Source: Mycolicibacterium parafortuitum (lineage in GTDB: Bacteria > Actinomycetota > Actinomycetes > Mycobacteriales > Mycobacteriaceae). Taken from it: DNA of 64,000 nucleotides. Where the stretch lies: positions 5,518,001 through 5,582,000 of the forward strand of contig NZ_AP022598.1 in the NCBI RefSeq assembly GCF_010725485.1, in the 5' to 3' direction. Of the stretch, positions 18,882 to 26,944 are shown one piece after another; position 1 is the stretch's first letter; each line of letters starts with the position of its first letter. Made by a program: the position numbers and the translations under genes. Below the pieces are notes generated by a model. It had not been told where the DNA came from. It did not search any database and saw only the letters and a program-made list of their open reading frames with translations.

Positions 18882-20044
18882 TCGGATTCCGCGGCGCCAC
18901 AGCTGTCGTCGGTATCGGCACCACCGAGTACTACAAGCGCGGCACCAGTCCGTTGAGCTCGGCACAGCTGGTGCTGCAGGCGATCCTGCGCGCCTGCGAG
19001 GACGCCGGCGCTGACCCACGCTCGGTCGACGGTTTCGTGTCCTACGGCGACGACGCCAACGCGGGCCTCGGGGTCGCCGCGGCGCTCGGCGTACACGAGG
19101 TGCGTTGGTCCACGCAGGTCTGGGGAGGTGGCGGTGGCGGTATCGCCGCCGCGGTCAACGCCGCGGCCGCCGCGGTCTACAGCGGACAGGCCGAGTGTGT
19201 GGCCGTCTATCGAGCGCTCAACGAGGCCGACGACGGACGTCGGGCCTTCTCCAAGGGGCACCTGGGATCGCTGTACACCGCACACGGCATCCTGACCCCG
19301 CCGCAGATCTGCGCGCTGCGCACGCAGCGTCTCCTCGAGGTCGACGGCGTCCCGGCGTCCACGATGGAGGCGATCGCGCTCGCGGGATACCACCACGCTC
19401 AGAACAATCCGGACGCCGTCGCCTACGGCAAGCCGATCGACCATGACGCCTACCAGAGTTGCCGGCCCATCTCCGATCCGCTGCGTCTCTACGACTGCTC
19501 ACGGGAGAACGACGGCGCGGCGGCCATCCTGGTGGTCAGCTCCGATCGCGTCGGCGATTACAAGACCACGCCCGCGGTGATCCTCGCCGGAGCCCAAGGC
19601 GCCGCGGCAGGGTGGACCGAATCGGTCGAGAACGAGCAGAACTACACCTCGGCCGGATTCCACCCTGAGCTGGTCCAGCGCCTGTGGAACGGCGCGGGTG
19701 TCGGTCCGGACGACGTCGACGTGACCCAGGTCTACGAGAATTTCACCGGGCCCGCGGTGGCTGCAATGATCGACCATGGCCTCTGCCCGCCCGGACCCGC
19801 CGCCGGTGAGATCCTCACCGTCGAGAACCTCACGCTGCCCGGCGGCAGTCTGCCCATCAACACCTCGGGCGGCAACATCGCCGAGGGCTTCGTCCACGGC
19901 ATGGGGTTGGTGCTGGAGGCGGTGCGCCAGATCCGGGGCGACTCGGCCAATCCGGTTCCCGGCGCCGATATCTCGCTGCTCATCGGTGGCCCGATGGCGC
20001 CGATCGTCAGCTCGACGATATTCGGTTCGCCGGCGACGGTCTGA
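18878..20044 (+). CDS. Thiolase-fold lipid-transfer-type protein (Ltp), probable retro-aldolase
   Basis: This is a 388-residue SCP2-thiolase-like protein starting at GTG 18878 inside the stop of the DUF35 gene. The C-terminal thiolase signature is NTSGGNIAEGFVHGMGLV. The loop that carries the nucleophilic Cys in true thiolases reads TQVWGGGGGG here, with no Cys, and a Tyr is present in DVTQVYENFTG. Ltp2-type aldolases of steroid side-chain degradation likewise rely on Tyr rather than Cys and need a DUF35 partner. The protein is therefore more likely to cleave a beta-hydroxyacyl-CoA by retro-aldol reaction than to act as a thiolase. Confidence 0.85.
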   Translation: MIGFRGATAVVGIGTTEYYKRGTSPLSSAQLVLQAILRACEDAGADPRSVDGFVSYGDDANAGLGVAAALGVHEVRWSTQVWGGGGGGIAAAVNAAAAAVYSGQAECVAVYRALNEADDGRRAFSKGHLGSLYTAHGILTPPQICALRTQRLLEVDGVPASTMEAIALAGYHHAQNNPDAVAYGKPIDHDAYQSCRPISDPLRLYDCSRENDGAAAILVVSSDRVGDYKTTPAVILAGAQGAAAGWTESVENEQNYTSAGFHPELVQRLWNGAGVGPDDVDVTQVYENFTGPAVAAMIDHGLCPPGPAAGEILTVENLTLPGGSLPINTSGGNIAEGFVHGMGLVLEAVRQIRGDSANPVPGADISLLIGGPMAPIVSSTIFGSPATV

Positions 20045-20077
20045 TTCTCACCGCATCTCTGTCTTCGAAGGAGGAAC

Positions 20078-21598
20078 ATGGCCGCCACCGTGGGGTCCGC
20101 GCTGACCTGGTGGGCACGCACCAAGGGTGACGAGCCGGCGGTGCGGGTCGTCGACGATGTGACGACCTATCGCGAGCTCGCCGCTTGGTCGAGCCGGCTG
20201 GCGCGCCGATTGGCCGATTGCGGCGTCGGGCCCGGAGACCGGGTCGGCGTGCTGTCGCCGAACGCGATCCAGTGGCCCGCGGCAGCGCTGGCGGTCATCA
20301 AGGCGGGGGCGGTACTGGTGCCGTTGAATTCCCGGCTCAAGCCCGCCGAGATCCGCAAGGTCGCCGACGATGCAGGCATCACCGTCGTGCTCGCCCACCC
20401 CGACTTCCGGGAGTCGGCCGAACGCGCGGCCGGGCTCGGGGCGCCTTTCGCGGTTCTGGGCTTCGCCGTCGTCGACAGTCTGCGTGCCGGCGACCCGGAC
20501 GACTTCCACATCGACCGCGCGGCCGACGAACCGATCGCGGTGATCTTCACCAGCGGTTCCACCGGCCTGTCCAAGGGCGTGATCCTGACGACGCAGACGT
20601 TGTTGAACATCGTGCTGGAGAACACGCTGATCGAAGACGGGTTCCGGCCCGGGGCCGTCTCGTTGCTGGTGTTGCCTTTGGCTTTCACGCCGGGGCTGGT
20701 GTACGGCGTCCTGATGACGACGATCCTGGGTGGTTCGCTGATCGTCGAGCCCGAGCTGAACCCGTCCCGCGCGGTCACCTTGATCGAGAAGTACGGCGTC
20801 CAGACGGTGTTCGGCGTGCCGCTGATCTTCGAAGCCATGTCTCGCGCACCGGAGTTCGACACCGCAGACCTCAGCTCGCTGCAGACGGCGATCGTCGGCG
20901 GCGCCGCGGTGCCGGTCGACCTGCTGCACCGCTGGGCGGCCAAAGGTGTTCTGCTGCGCCAGATCTATGGGATGACAGAGGCCGGCGGGGTCGCGACCGC
21001 GACGCTGAAATCCGAAGCCCTGGAACATCCGGACTCCTGTGGCAGCGGTTCGATCTTCACCGAGGTCCGGGTGATGAACGACGACGGGACACTGGCCGGC
21101 CCCGGCGAGCTGGGCGAGATCGTCGTGCGCGGCCCGCTGGTGACCCCCGGCTACTGGAATGATCCCGCCGCGACCGCCCAGGCCATCCACGACGGCTGGT
21201 TGCACAGCGGCGATCTCGGGGTCACCGACGACGAGGGCCGCGTGAAGTTCGTCGACCGCAAGAAGGACCTGATCATCTCTGGCGGGATCAACATCTCCCC
21301 GGTCGAGCTCGAGGGCGTCATCAACACCTTGGCGGGTGTCGCGGAGGTCGCGGTGATCGCGGTCCCCGACGAGCGGTTCGGCGAGACGCCGGCGGCGATC
21401 ATCACCCCGTCGGACGGCGCGTTGGACGAGGCGACGGTGGTCGCCCACTGCGAGAATCAACTCTCCGACTACAAAGTGCCGCGCTACGTGGTGCTGCGCG
21501 AATCCCCGCTGCCGCGGCTGCCCAGCGGCAAGCTCGACAAGCCGACGATCCGCGCGGAATACCGCGATCTGGCGGCGCGGTTCGACAAGGTGCGTTAG
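20078..21598 (+). CDS. Acyl-CoA synthetase (FadD type)
   Basis: This 506-residue member of the ANL superfamily activates a carboxylic acid to its CoA ester with ATP. The P-loop-like motif AVIFTSGSTGLSKGVIL is at about residues 150-166, YGMTEAGG near 298, the SGDLG ATP-contact region near 380, and the hinge/C-domain motif KKDLIISGGINISPVE near 396. The C-terminal Lys is in PSGKLDKPTIR. ATG 20078 follows GAAGGAGG. It is the last plus-strand gene of the catabolic block; its stop overlaps the end of the opposing MaoC gene. It would load the acid from the ALDH step onto CoA. Confidence 0.92.
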   Translation: MAATVGSALTWWARTKGDEPAVRVVDDVTTYRELAAWSSRLARRLADCGVGPGDRVGVLSPNAIQWPAAALAVIKAGAVLVPLNSRLKPAEIRKVADDAGITVVLAHPDFRESAERAAGLGAPFAVLGFAVVDSLRAGDPDDFHIDRAADEPIAVIFTSGSTGLSKGVILTTQTLLNIVLENTLIEDGFRPGAVSLLVLPLAFTPGLVYGVLMTTILGGSLIVEPELNPSRAVTLIEKYGVQTVFGVPLIFEAMSRAPEFDTADLSSLQTAIVGGAAVPVDLLHRWAAKGVLLRQIYGMTEAGGVATATLKSEALEHPDSCGSGSIFTEVRVMNDDGTLAGPGELGEIVVRGPLVTPGYWNDPAATAQAIHDGWLHSGDLGVTDDEGRVKFVDRKKDLIISGGINISPVELEGVINTLAGVAEVAVIAVPDERFGETPAAIITPSDGALDEATVVAHCENQLSDYKVPRYVVLRESPLPRLPSGKLDKPTIRAEYRDLAARFDKVR

Positions 21599-22080
21599 CC
21601 GTTTCGCCGTGAGACCACGATGACGCCGTCGAAACTCAGGACGACGGCGTCGTTCTGGTCGACCAGGGTGGACCGCTGCAGCAGATCCGCACGGCGCTCG
21701 CGCATCGTGATACCGGTGACCTCGACCCGTCCCGTCAGCGTCGAGCCCGGATAGACCGGCGCGGGCAGCCGCATCCGGTCCACACCCTTGCCCGCCACCA
21801 GCGCCAACCGCGGGATGAACGCGCGCGAGGCGAGGCTGGAGAACAGCGCCATCGTGTGCATGCCACTGGCGATCACCTGACCGAACGGTGAATCCGTGGC
21901 GTCGAGGTGAAGTGGCAGCGGGTCATACTTGGCGGCGAACTCGGTGATCTCGTCGAGTTCGACGCGCACGCTGCCGACATCCATCCAGTCACCGACCGCG
22001 AGATCCTCGGCGTACCAGGGGCTCTGGTCGGCGATCTCGTCCAGATTACGGCCCGCGCGGGTCGCTTCGTCCACGTTCAC
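21595..22080 (-). CDS. MaoC-like hot-dog hydratase/dehydratase
   Basis: This is a 161-residue MaoC-family protein starting at GTG 22080. The MaoC N-terminal part is visible (WYAEDLAVGDWMDVGSVRV), followed by ITEFAAKYDPLPLHLD and the catalytic hydratase-2-like segment (FGQVIASGMHTMALF) with the conserved Asp and His. Such enzymes hydrate enoyl-CoA to 3-hydroxyacyl-CoA. That would supply a hydroxyacyl-CoA to the Ltp/DUF35 aldolase. It is three bases downstream of the second ALDH gene on the same strand, and converges on fadD with a four-base overlap. Confidence 0.88.
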   Translation of the reverse strand: MNVDEATRAGRNLDEIADQSPWYAEDLAVGDWMDVGSVRVELDEITEFAAKYDPLPLHLDATDSPFGQVIASGMHTMALFSSLASRAFIPRLALVAGKGVDRMRLPAPVYPGSTLTGRVEVTGITMRERRADLLQRSTLVDQNDAVVLSFDGVIVVSRRNG

Positions 22081-22083
22081 CGA

Positions 22084-23532
22084 CTACTCCGGAACCGGGT
22101 CGGCCCGGTAGACGGACTTGGTGATCAGGTACGCGTCGAGGCCCTCGGGGCCGAGTTCACGACCGAGACCGCTGGATTTCACGCCGCCGAACGGCGATTG
22201 GATGTCGAGCTGATAGTGGTTCACGCCCACGGATCCGGTGTGCATCGCGCGGGCGATCTCGGTGGCCCGCGCCGGATCCTGGGACCAGACGGTGCCGGCC
22301 AGCCCGAACTCCGTGTCGTTGGCCAACCGCACCGCGTCGGCCTCGTCCTCGTAGGGGGTGATGGTGATGACCGGGCCGAAGATCTCTTCCTGTGCCAACC
22401 GGTCGTTGTTGTCGACGTCGGCGAACACCGTCGGCGCGACGAACCACCCGCGGGTCAGGTTCGCGGGCACCGATCCACCGGCGACGAGGCGGGCACCGGA
22501 GTCCCTGCCGATCTGGATGTAGTCGAGCACCCGCTCGCGCTGACGCTCGCTGACCAGCGGGCCGATCTCGGTCTTGTCGTCGAGCGGGTCCCCGACCGTC
22601 AGATTGTCGGCCAATTCGCCGATTGCCGAGACGAATTCGGCGTACCGGGACGTCGGCACCAGGATCCGGGAGCTGAGGTGACAGGTCTGCCCGTTGTTGA
22701 CGAAGGACGCCGTGCGCAGACCCTCGATGGTCGCGCCGAGGTCGGCATCGTCGAGGATCACCGCAGCGCTCTTACCGCCGAGCTCCAGGGTGACCGGACG
22801 GATGAGCCGGCCACACTCGGCGCCGATCACCCGGCCGGCGTTGGTCGACCCGGTGAACGCGACCTTGTCGACGCCCGGGTGCGTGACCAGGTGTGCGCCC
22901 GCGGCGGCGTCACCGGGAACCACGTTGAGCACACCAGCGGGCAGACCGGCCTCGGCGGCCGCGTCGGCGAAAACCAGCGCGTCCAGCGCGGTTTCCGGGG
23001 ATGCCTTGAGCACCACCGAACATCCCGCAGCCAGGGCCGGCGCGATCTTCATCACGGCCAGGGCCTGCGGATAGTTCCACGGAGTGATCGCGGCGACGAC
23101 ACCGATCGGTTCGCGTCGCACGATGGTGTGACCGATCAGGGCGGGACGCACCTCTTCGGCGTGGAACCCCTTGATCAGTTTGGCGTAGTAGTTGACGAGC
23201 ACCGCCGGAAACGCACCGTTCACGGCGCGCGACAGGCTGATCGGCATGCCGTTCTCGCGGCTCACCAGCGTCGCGGTGTCCTGTCCGCGGGCCCGCAGCG
23301 CGGCGGCGAACCGCTTCAGCCCGTCGGCCCGTTCGTCCACCGAGGCGGTGCGCCACTGCGCCGCACCCTCGCCCCGGGCGGACGCCACGGCGTCGTCGAT
23401 GTCGGCGATCGTCGCACTGGGTCCGTCGGCGAGCACCTCGCCCGTCGCGGCCTCGATCACCGGGACCGTCTGCCCGGCGTCGCGGAACGTCCCACCGATG
23501 AACAGCCGGCCGGTGTCGATGATCTGCGTCAT
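22084..23532 (-). CDS. Aldehyde dehydrogenase family protein
   Basis: This is a 482-residue ALDH and the second in this block. The motifs include ITPWNYPQALAVMKIAPALAAGC, FTGSTNAGRVIG, the general-base Glu in LELGGKSA, the catalytic Cys in NNGQTCHLSSR, and EEIFGPVITI. The C-terminal GGVKSSGLGRELGPEG motif is complete. It differs markedly in length and sequence from the ALDH at 11814, so the two probably act on different aldehydes or at different steps. ATG 23532 lies 90 bp from operator copy 5 (23622). It forms a two-gene operon with the MaoC gene. Confidence 0.92.
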   Translation of the reverse strand: MTQIIDTGRLFIGGTFRDAGQTVPVIEAATGEVLADGPSATIADIDDAVASARGEGAAQWRTASVDERADGLKRFAAALRARGQDTATLVSRENGMPISLSRAVNGAFPAVLVNYYAKLIKGFHAEEVRPALIGHTIVRREPIGVVAAITPWNYPQALAVMKIAPALAAGCSVVLKASPETALDALVFADAAAEAGLPAGVLNVVPGDAAAGAHLVTHPGVDKVAFTGSTNAGRVIGAECGRLIRPVTLELGGKSAAVILDDADLGATIEGLRTASFVNNGQTCHLSSRILVPTSRYAEFVSAIGELADNLTVGDPLDDKTEIGPLVSERQRERVLDYIQIGRDSGARLVAGGSVPANLTRGWFVAPTVFADVDNNDRLAQEEIFGPVITITPYEDEADAVRLANDTEFGLAGTVWSQDPARATEIARAMHTGSVGVNHYQLDIQSPFGGVKSSGLGRELGPEGLDAYLITKSVYRADPVPE

Positions 23533-23621
23533 AGCTTGTCACCCTTCGCGATCGGTGCCGAGGTGCGCACGGCTACCAGTAGACCAGACGCCGTCACCAG
23601 CCGACGGCCCCGCCCACGATT

Positions 23622-23638
23622 ACCTTATCTCGTTAGGT
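23622..23638. promoter_or_regulatory. Shared operator, copy 5 (second ALDH / small gene)
   Basis: ACCTTATCTCGTTAGGT matches RYCTWW-N5-NWAGRT with perfect ACCT/AGGT outer halves. It is in the 214-bp divergent gap between the ALDH-MaoC operon and the small gene at 23747, and would bring one or both under the control seen at copies 1-4. It is the rightmost copy noticed. Confidence 0.6.
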
Positions 23639-23702
23639 TTAAGCCACTCCGGTGGGCGCCGGACGTTGATCCTGCAGTCGAACGTGTGTTCTACTTCGTG
23701 AG

Positions 23703-23723
23703 CTGTCCGCAATCGGCGGACAG
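23703..23723 (+). repeat. Perfect hairpin in the leader of the gene at 23747
   Basis: CTGTCCGC (23703-23710) and GCGGACAG (23716-23723) form an 8-bp stem with an AATCG loop. It ends a few bases before the GAGAGGAGG ribosome site of the gene at 23747. It could be an mRNA structure affecting translation or a dimeric protein-binding site. Lacking a T run, it is not a standard terminator. Confidence 0.45.
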
Positions 23724-23746
23724 GATGGAGAGGAGGCCCGACAGAC

Positions 23747-24142
23747 ATGACAGTAGACGCCCTGACGGTCGTACCGGCCGATGTGCCGGTTGAGGACACG
23801 GTGCCCGTTGACGATGCGGCGCTGGTTGACGATATGGCGAAGAAGGCTCCGGCCAAACGCTCGGCGGGCAAGAGGACCAGGACCCTCGAGCTGACGCTCA
23901 CGGTCAGCGGTACCGCCGACGGCGAATGGCGCGCCGACCTCAAGCAGGGCAGCACCCACCTGGTCCGCAACCTCGCCGTCACGGCGGCCGCGGTGTCGCG
24001 GGCCGCCGCCGAACTGCACGAGGACCTCGCCACCCCGATCGACGCCGTCATCGAGGACGCCCGCGCTCAGCAGGCGGCCAAGGTCGCCGCATTGGAGACC
24101 GAACTCGAAGCCGCCCGCCGGGCGCTGGCAAACCTGGACTGA
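23747..24142 (+). CDS. Small Lys/Ala-rich protein with C-terminal coiled coil, unknown function
   Basis: This 131-residue protein has an acidic N-terminal region (about 1-29), a basic linker (KKAPAKRSAGKRTR, about 32-45), a beta-rich middle (TLELTLTVSGTADGEWRADLKQGS) and a predicted coiled coil (about 95-131, QQAAKVAALETELEAARRALANL). ATG 23747 has a GAGAGGAGG ribosome site. The gene lies divergently from the second ALDH across operator copy 5, so it may belong to the regulon. No enzyme motif is visible. The composition suggests a nucleic-acid- or protein-binding factor; that is inference only. Confidence 0.7.
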   Translation: MTVDALTVVPADVPVEDTVPVDDAALVDDMAKKAPAKRSAGKRTRTLELTLTVSGTADGEWRADLKQGSTHLVRNLAVTAAAVSRAAAELHEDLATPIDAVIEDARAQQAAKVAALETELEAARRALANLD

Positions 24143-24147
24143 GGGCA

Positions 24148-24873
24148 TCAGCTGACCCCATCCGGGTTCGGCCGGGTGATCCGCGGCAGTGGCACACGCT
24201 CACCGACCTCACCGGAGTCGTCGCGCAGTGCCGCGGTCGCCAAACCCTCCCGCAGCAGCCATCGCGCGAGTTCGAGCGCATCCGCGATCTCCGCGTCCGA
24301 GGCGCGCAGTCCCTCGGGTTGGTGCCGCAGCGCGATCACCCCGTTCCACGCACCCCACAGGTAGCGGGTCAGCCGCATCGCGTCCACCGGGCGGGCCTCC
24401 CCCGCCTCGATGGCAGCCTGCACGTGGGAGGCGAAGCGGGACAGCAGTTCTCCGACGCGCTCCTGAATGCGGGACTCGATCTCCGCGCTCTTGGTGGAGC
24501 CGGCGTCATTGCGCATTGCCAGGAAATCGAATGCGCCGGGGTGGTCGAGGTGGAACTGGAGGTACGCGTCGCCGCCGGCGAGGACGCGCTGAAGCGGGCC
24601 GAGTGCGGGATCCTCACTGCGGGCCATGTATTCAGCGAACAGCTGCAGGGACCGCTCCACCAGGTGCAGGTACACGTCGCGCTTGCCGCCGAAGTGGATA
24701 TAGATCGAGCCGACCGAGACGTCGGCCGTCTCGGCGATCGATTCGATGCGCGCCCCGTCGTAGCCGTCGCGGGTGAAGACCACCTCGGCGGCGTCGAGGA
24801 TCGCGGCGCGGGTCCGGGCGCGGCGCCGGTCGGCGCGCGGATGCCGCTGCACAGATTCGTCGCCGGTGGACAT
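24148..24873 (-). CDS. TetR-family transcriptional regulator
   Basis: This is a 241-residue TetR-type regulator with an N-terminal HTH (RARTRAAILDAAEVVFTRDGYDGARIESIAETADVSVGSIYIHFGGKRDVYLHLV). The C-terminal domain is helical, with a TetR_C-like body. ATG 24873 is chosen; the frame is open to a GTG at 24894, but that codon sits inside the putative operator. It is divergent from the FAD-dependent oxidoreductase at 24963 with an inverted-repeat region between them, so it is probably that gene's local repressor. Confidence 0.88.
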   Translation of the reverse strand: MSTGDESVQRHPRADRRRARTRAAILDAAEVVFTRDGYDGARIESIAETADVSVGSIYIHFGGKRDVYLHLVERSLQLFAEYMARSEDPALGPLQRVLAGGDAYLQFHLDHPGAFDFLAMRNDAGSTKSAEIESRIQERVGELLSRFASHVQAAIEAGEARPVDAMRLTRYLWGAWNGVIALRHQPEGLRASDAEIADALELARWLLREGLATAALRDDSGEVGERVPLPRITRPNPDGVS

Positions 24874-24891
24874 CGCCCAAGGATAGGACGC

Positions 24892-24940
24892 CACGATTTT
24901 CGATGTCCGTTCATTTTCTGAATCGACTTCTAAAATCGTG
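24892..24940. promoter_or_regulatory. Divergent operator region with nested inverted repeats
   Basis: CACGATTTT (24892-24900) and AAAATCGTG (24932-24940) are a 9-bp perfect inverted repeat separated by 31 bp. In the middle is TTCA-TTTTC-TGAA (24910-24922). The AT-rich composition, and the position between a tetR gene and its divergent target, suit one or two dimer sites of the TetR protein. Confidence 0.45.
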
Positions 24941-24962
24941 CGCAGGTGTCAGACTTCGCCCC

Positions 24963-26357
24963 ATGTCCCAACACGTCGATGTCGTGATCGTCGGCAGTAG
25001 ATGCGCCGGCTCGGCCGCAGCGATCGCCCTGGCGCGCCACGGCCGCACAGTCGTCGCGCTCGACAGCGCGGCATTTCCGTCCGACACCCTGTCCACCCAC
25101 CTGTTCTTCCCTCCACACTGGGCCGAACTCGAACGCCTCGGCGCCCGGCACCGCGTCCTCGCGCTCGATCCGCCGCTGCACACCCGCGGCGGGCTGGGCT
25201 CGCCCGGCGTGGAGGTAGTCGGTGACTACAGCCCTTACGAAGGCATCGCCGCCGGGAGCTGCGTGCGCCGCCCGGGCCTGGATCTGGCACTTGTGGAAAC
25301 CGCACGCGAGGCGGGCGCCGAGGTCCGGGAGCGGGTCAGGGTCACCGACCTGCTCACCGCGCCGTCGGGCCGCGTCACCGGCGTGCGTTTCACGGGCCGC
25401 GATGGCGGGACCGGAGAAATCCAGGCGAAGCTGGTGATCGGTGCCGACGGGCGGCGATCCACCATCGCCCGCCTCGTCGGCACCACCGAGCACCACAGCT
25501 GGCAGAACCAGCGGATGATGGCTTACGCGTATTACGAGGACACCCACCACGACCAGCGGCACGTCGCAATGCAGTGGCGCGCGGATGACGACCTGGTCAC
25601 CGTATTCCCTTGCGATGGTGGGCAGTTGATCGCCCTGTTGATGCCTCCGGCGCGCAGGGCCGCCGAGTTCCGCGCAGGCGCCGAGGCCGCCTTCGACGCG
25701 ACGATCGACCGCATCCCCGCGTTCGGCGCGCGGCTGCGGGGATGCACCCGGATGAGCAAGATCCGGACGTCGGTATCGCACCCGTCGTACTTTCGGCATT
25801 CGCACGGGCCGGGGTGGGCGCTGACCGGGGACGCCGGCCACTTCAAGGATCCCGTCACCGCGCAGGGAATCCGGGACGCGCTGCGATTCGGCCGACTGCT
25901 CGGAGAAGCCGCCGCGCCATATCTCGATGACCAGCCCGCGCTCGACTCGGCCTTGGCGGCATGGGAGGACGACCGCGACCGGCAGTGTCTCCCGATGTAC
26001 CAGTGGGCCAACGGCCTCGGCCGCGACGACACCGTGTCACCGATCGAGGACGCCGCGTACCGATGGTTCGCAGCGCGCCCCGGGGGTCCGACGGAGATCC
26101 TGGATGTGTTCTCGCGTAAACGGCCTGCCACAGAGGTGTTCACGCCCGCGCGACTGGCGCGCTGGGTGGGAACGGCCGTCCGCGACCCGCGCGTGGACCG
26201 GCGCGCGCTGATGCGCACACTGCGCCGGGACGTCGGTCGCGAGGTCCAGCGCATCGCCGAGCGCCGGAGGTTCGAGCGCCGGCGGGCGCAGTCACGCCGT
26301 CAGTGTTTCGGCGGAGACCGTCCCGGCCATGGCGCGCACACCGCGCCGGTGAAGTAG
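24963..26357 (+). CDS. FAD-dependent oxidoreductase/monooxygenase (GR2-type)
   Basis: This is a 464-residue FAD-binding protein. The N-terminal Rossmann dinucleotide motif reads VDVVIVGSRCAGSAAAIALARHG, a GxxxxG variant with Cys. It has the FAD/ribityl contact DGRRSTIARLVG and the second GD motif ALTGDAGHFKDPVTAQGIRDAL. This is the geranylgeranyl-reductase/p-hydroxybenzoate-hydroxylase-like fold. ATG 24963 starts at the fold. It is divergent from a tetR gene, suggesting substrate-induced expression. The last 66 bp overlap the opposite DUF2243 gene, so the extreme C terminus (from about residue 443) is a basic tail of doubtful importance. The substrate is unknown. Confidence 0.82.
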   Translation: MSQHVDVVIVGSRCAGSAAAIALARHGRTVVALDSAAFPSDTLSTHLFFPPHWAELERLGARHRVLALDPPLHTRGGLGSPGVEVVGDYSPYEGIAAGSCVRRPGLDLALVETAREAGAEVRERVRVTDLLTAPSGRVTGVRFTGRDGGTGEIQAKLVIGADGRRSTIARLVGTTEHHSWQNQRMMAYAYYEDTHHDQRHVAMQWRADDDLVTVFPCDGGQLIALLMPPARRAAEFRAGAEAAFDATIDRIPAFGARLRGCTRMSKIRTSVSHPSYFRHSHGPGWALTGDAGHFKDPVTAQGIRDALRFGRLLGEAAAPYLDDQPALDSALAAWEDDRDRQCLPMYQWANGLGRDDTVSPIEDAAYRWFAARPGGPTEILDVFSRKRPATEVFTPARLARWVGTAVRDPRVDRRALMRTLRRDVGREVQRIAERRRFERRRAQSRRQCFGGDRPGHGAHTAPVK

Positions 26358-26822
26358 CCAGCCGGCGGCCACCAGGAACGCGCCGAACACCAGGAATCCG
26401 ATGTCCCATACCAGCGGGCCACCGAGGTCGTCGCGAACATGGTGGATCTGCAGGACGTGGTGGTCGATCACGCCCTCCACAACGTTGAAGATCCCCCAGC
26501 CCGTGAGCAGTAGGCCGATGTGGAACGACCAACTCGGCGCGAGGCGGCCACGTCGCCAGGACACCAGGGTGGTGATGGTGCCGGCCCAGACGAGAAGCCA
26601 CGTCGCGGCGTGGAAGAAGCCGTCGGCGAGGACGTTGACCTCCAGGCCGGCGACGGTGTCGGTCGGATAGTCGTCGACGTGGCTGACCATGTGATGCCAC
26701 TGCAGGATCTCGTGCATCACGATGCCGTCGATGAATCCACCCAGCCCGAGGCCGAGTAGCAGTCCCGGCGCAACGCTTGGCATCTTCGCGGTGACGGTGT
26801 CCTTCTCGGTCGCAGTGGTCAT
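26292..26822 (-). CDS. DUF2243 family membrane protein
   Basis: This is a 176-residue integral membrane protein. The family signature near the start is GLGLGGFIDGIVMHEILQWHHM, with paired His residues, and a second HH pair (VEGVIDHHVLQIHHV). There are about four transmembrane segments. ATG 26822 is chosen: a longer frame starts inside the operator at 26889-26903. Function is unknown; the conserved His residues could bind a metal. The gene is divergent from the TetR gene at 26945, making it the likely target. Its 3' end overlaps the convergent oxidoreductase gene by 66 bp. Confidence 0.85.
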   Translation of the reverse strand: MTTATEKDTVTAKMPSVAPGLLLGLGLGGFIDGIVMHEILQWHHMVSHVDDYPTDTVAGLEVNVLADGFFHAATWLLVWAGTITTLVSWRRGRLAPSWSFHIGLLLTGWGIFNVVEGVIDHHVLQIHHVRDDLGGPLVWDIGFLVFGAFLVAAGWLLHRRGVRAMAGTVSAETLTA

Positions 26823-26888
26823 CGCGCTCAGGTACCCGGCGAGATCGGCGGGAAACGCGGGCCGCTGACCAGGGCCGCTTGACCGCGA

Positions 26889-26927
26889 TGTCACTTAGTG
26901 ACACTGTGGTTCTGTCACTAAGTGACA
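26889..26927. promoter_or_regulatory. Twin perfect operators TGTCACT-N-AGTGACA
   Basis: Two 15-bp perfect palindromes lie 24 bp apart centre to centre: TGTCACTTAGTGACA (26889-26903) and TGTCACTAAGTGACA (26913-26927). They fill the divergent space between the DUF2243 gene and the TetR-family gene at 26945. Two dimer sites on nearly the same helix face are typical of TetR operators. The first overlaps a longer possible start of the DUF2243 frame. The exactness of the arms makes chance very unlikely. Confidence 0.85.
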
Positions 26928-26944
26928 GGAGGTACGGAGGCGTC

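Noticed and set aside
21907-23793. 628-codon plus-strand open frame opposite the ALDH-MaoC genes
   Set aside because: Antisense shadow of well-supported genes; composition (His/Arg/Asp-rich) lacks protein-family character.
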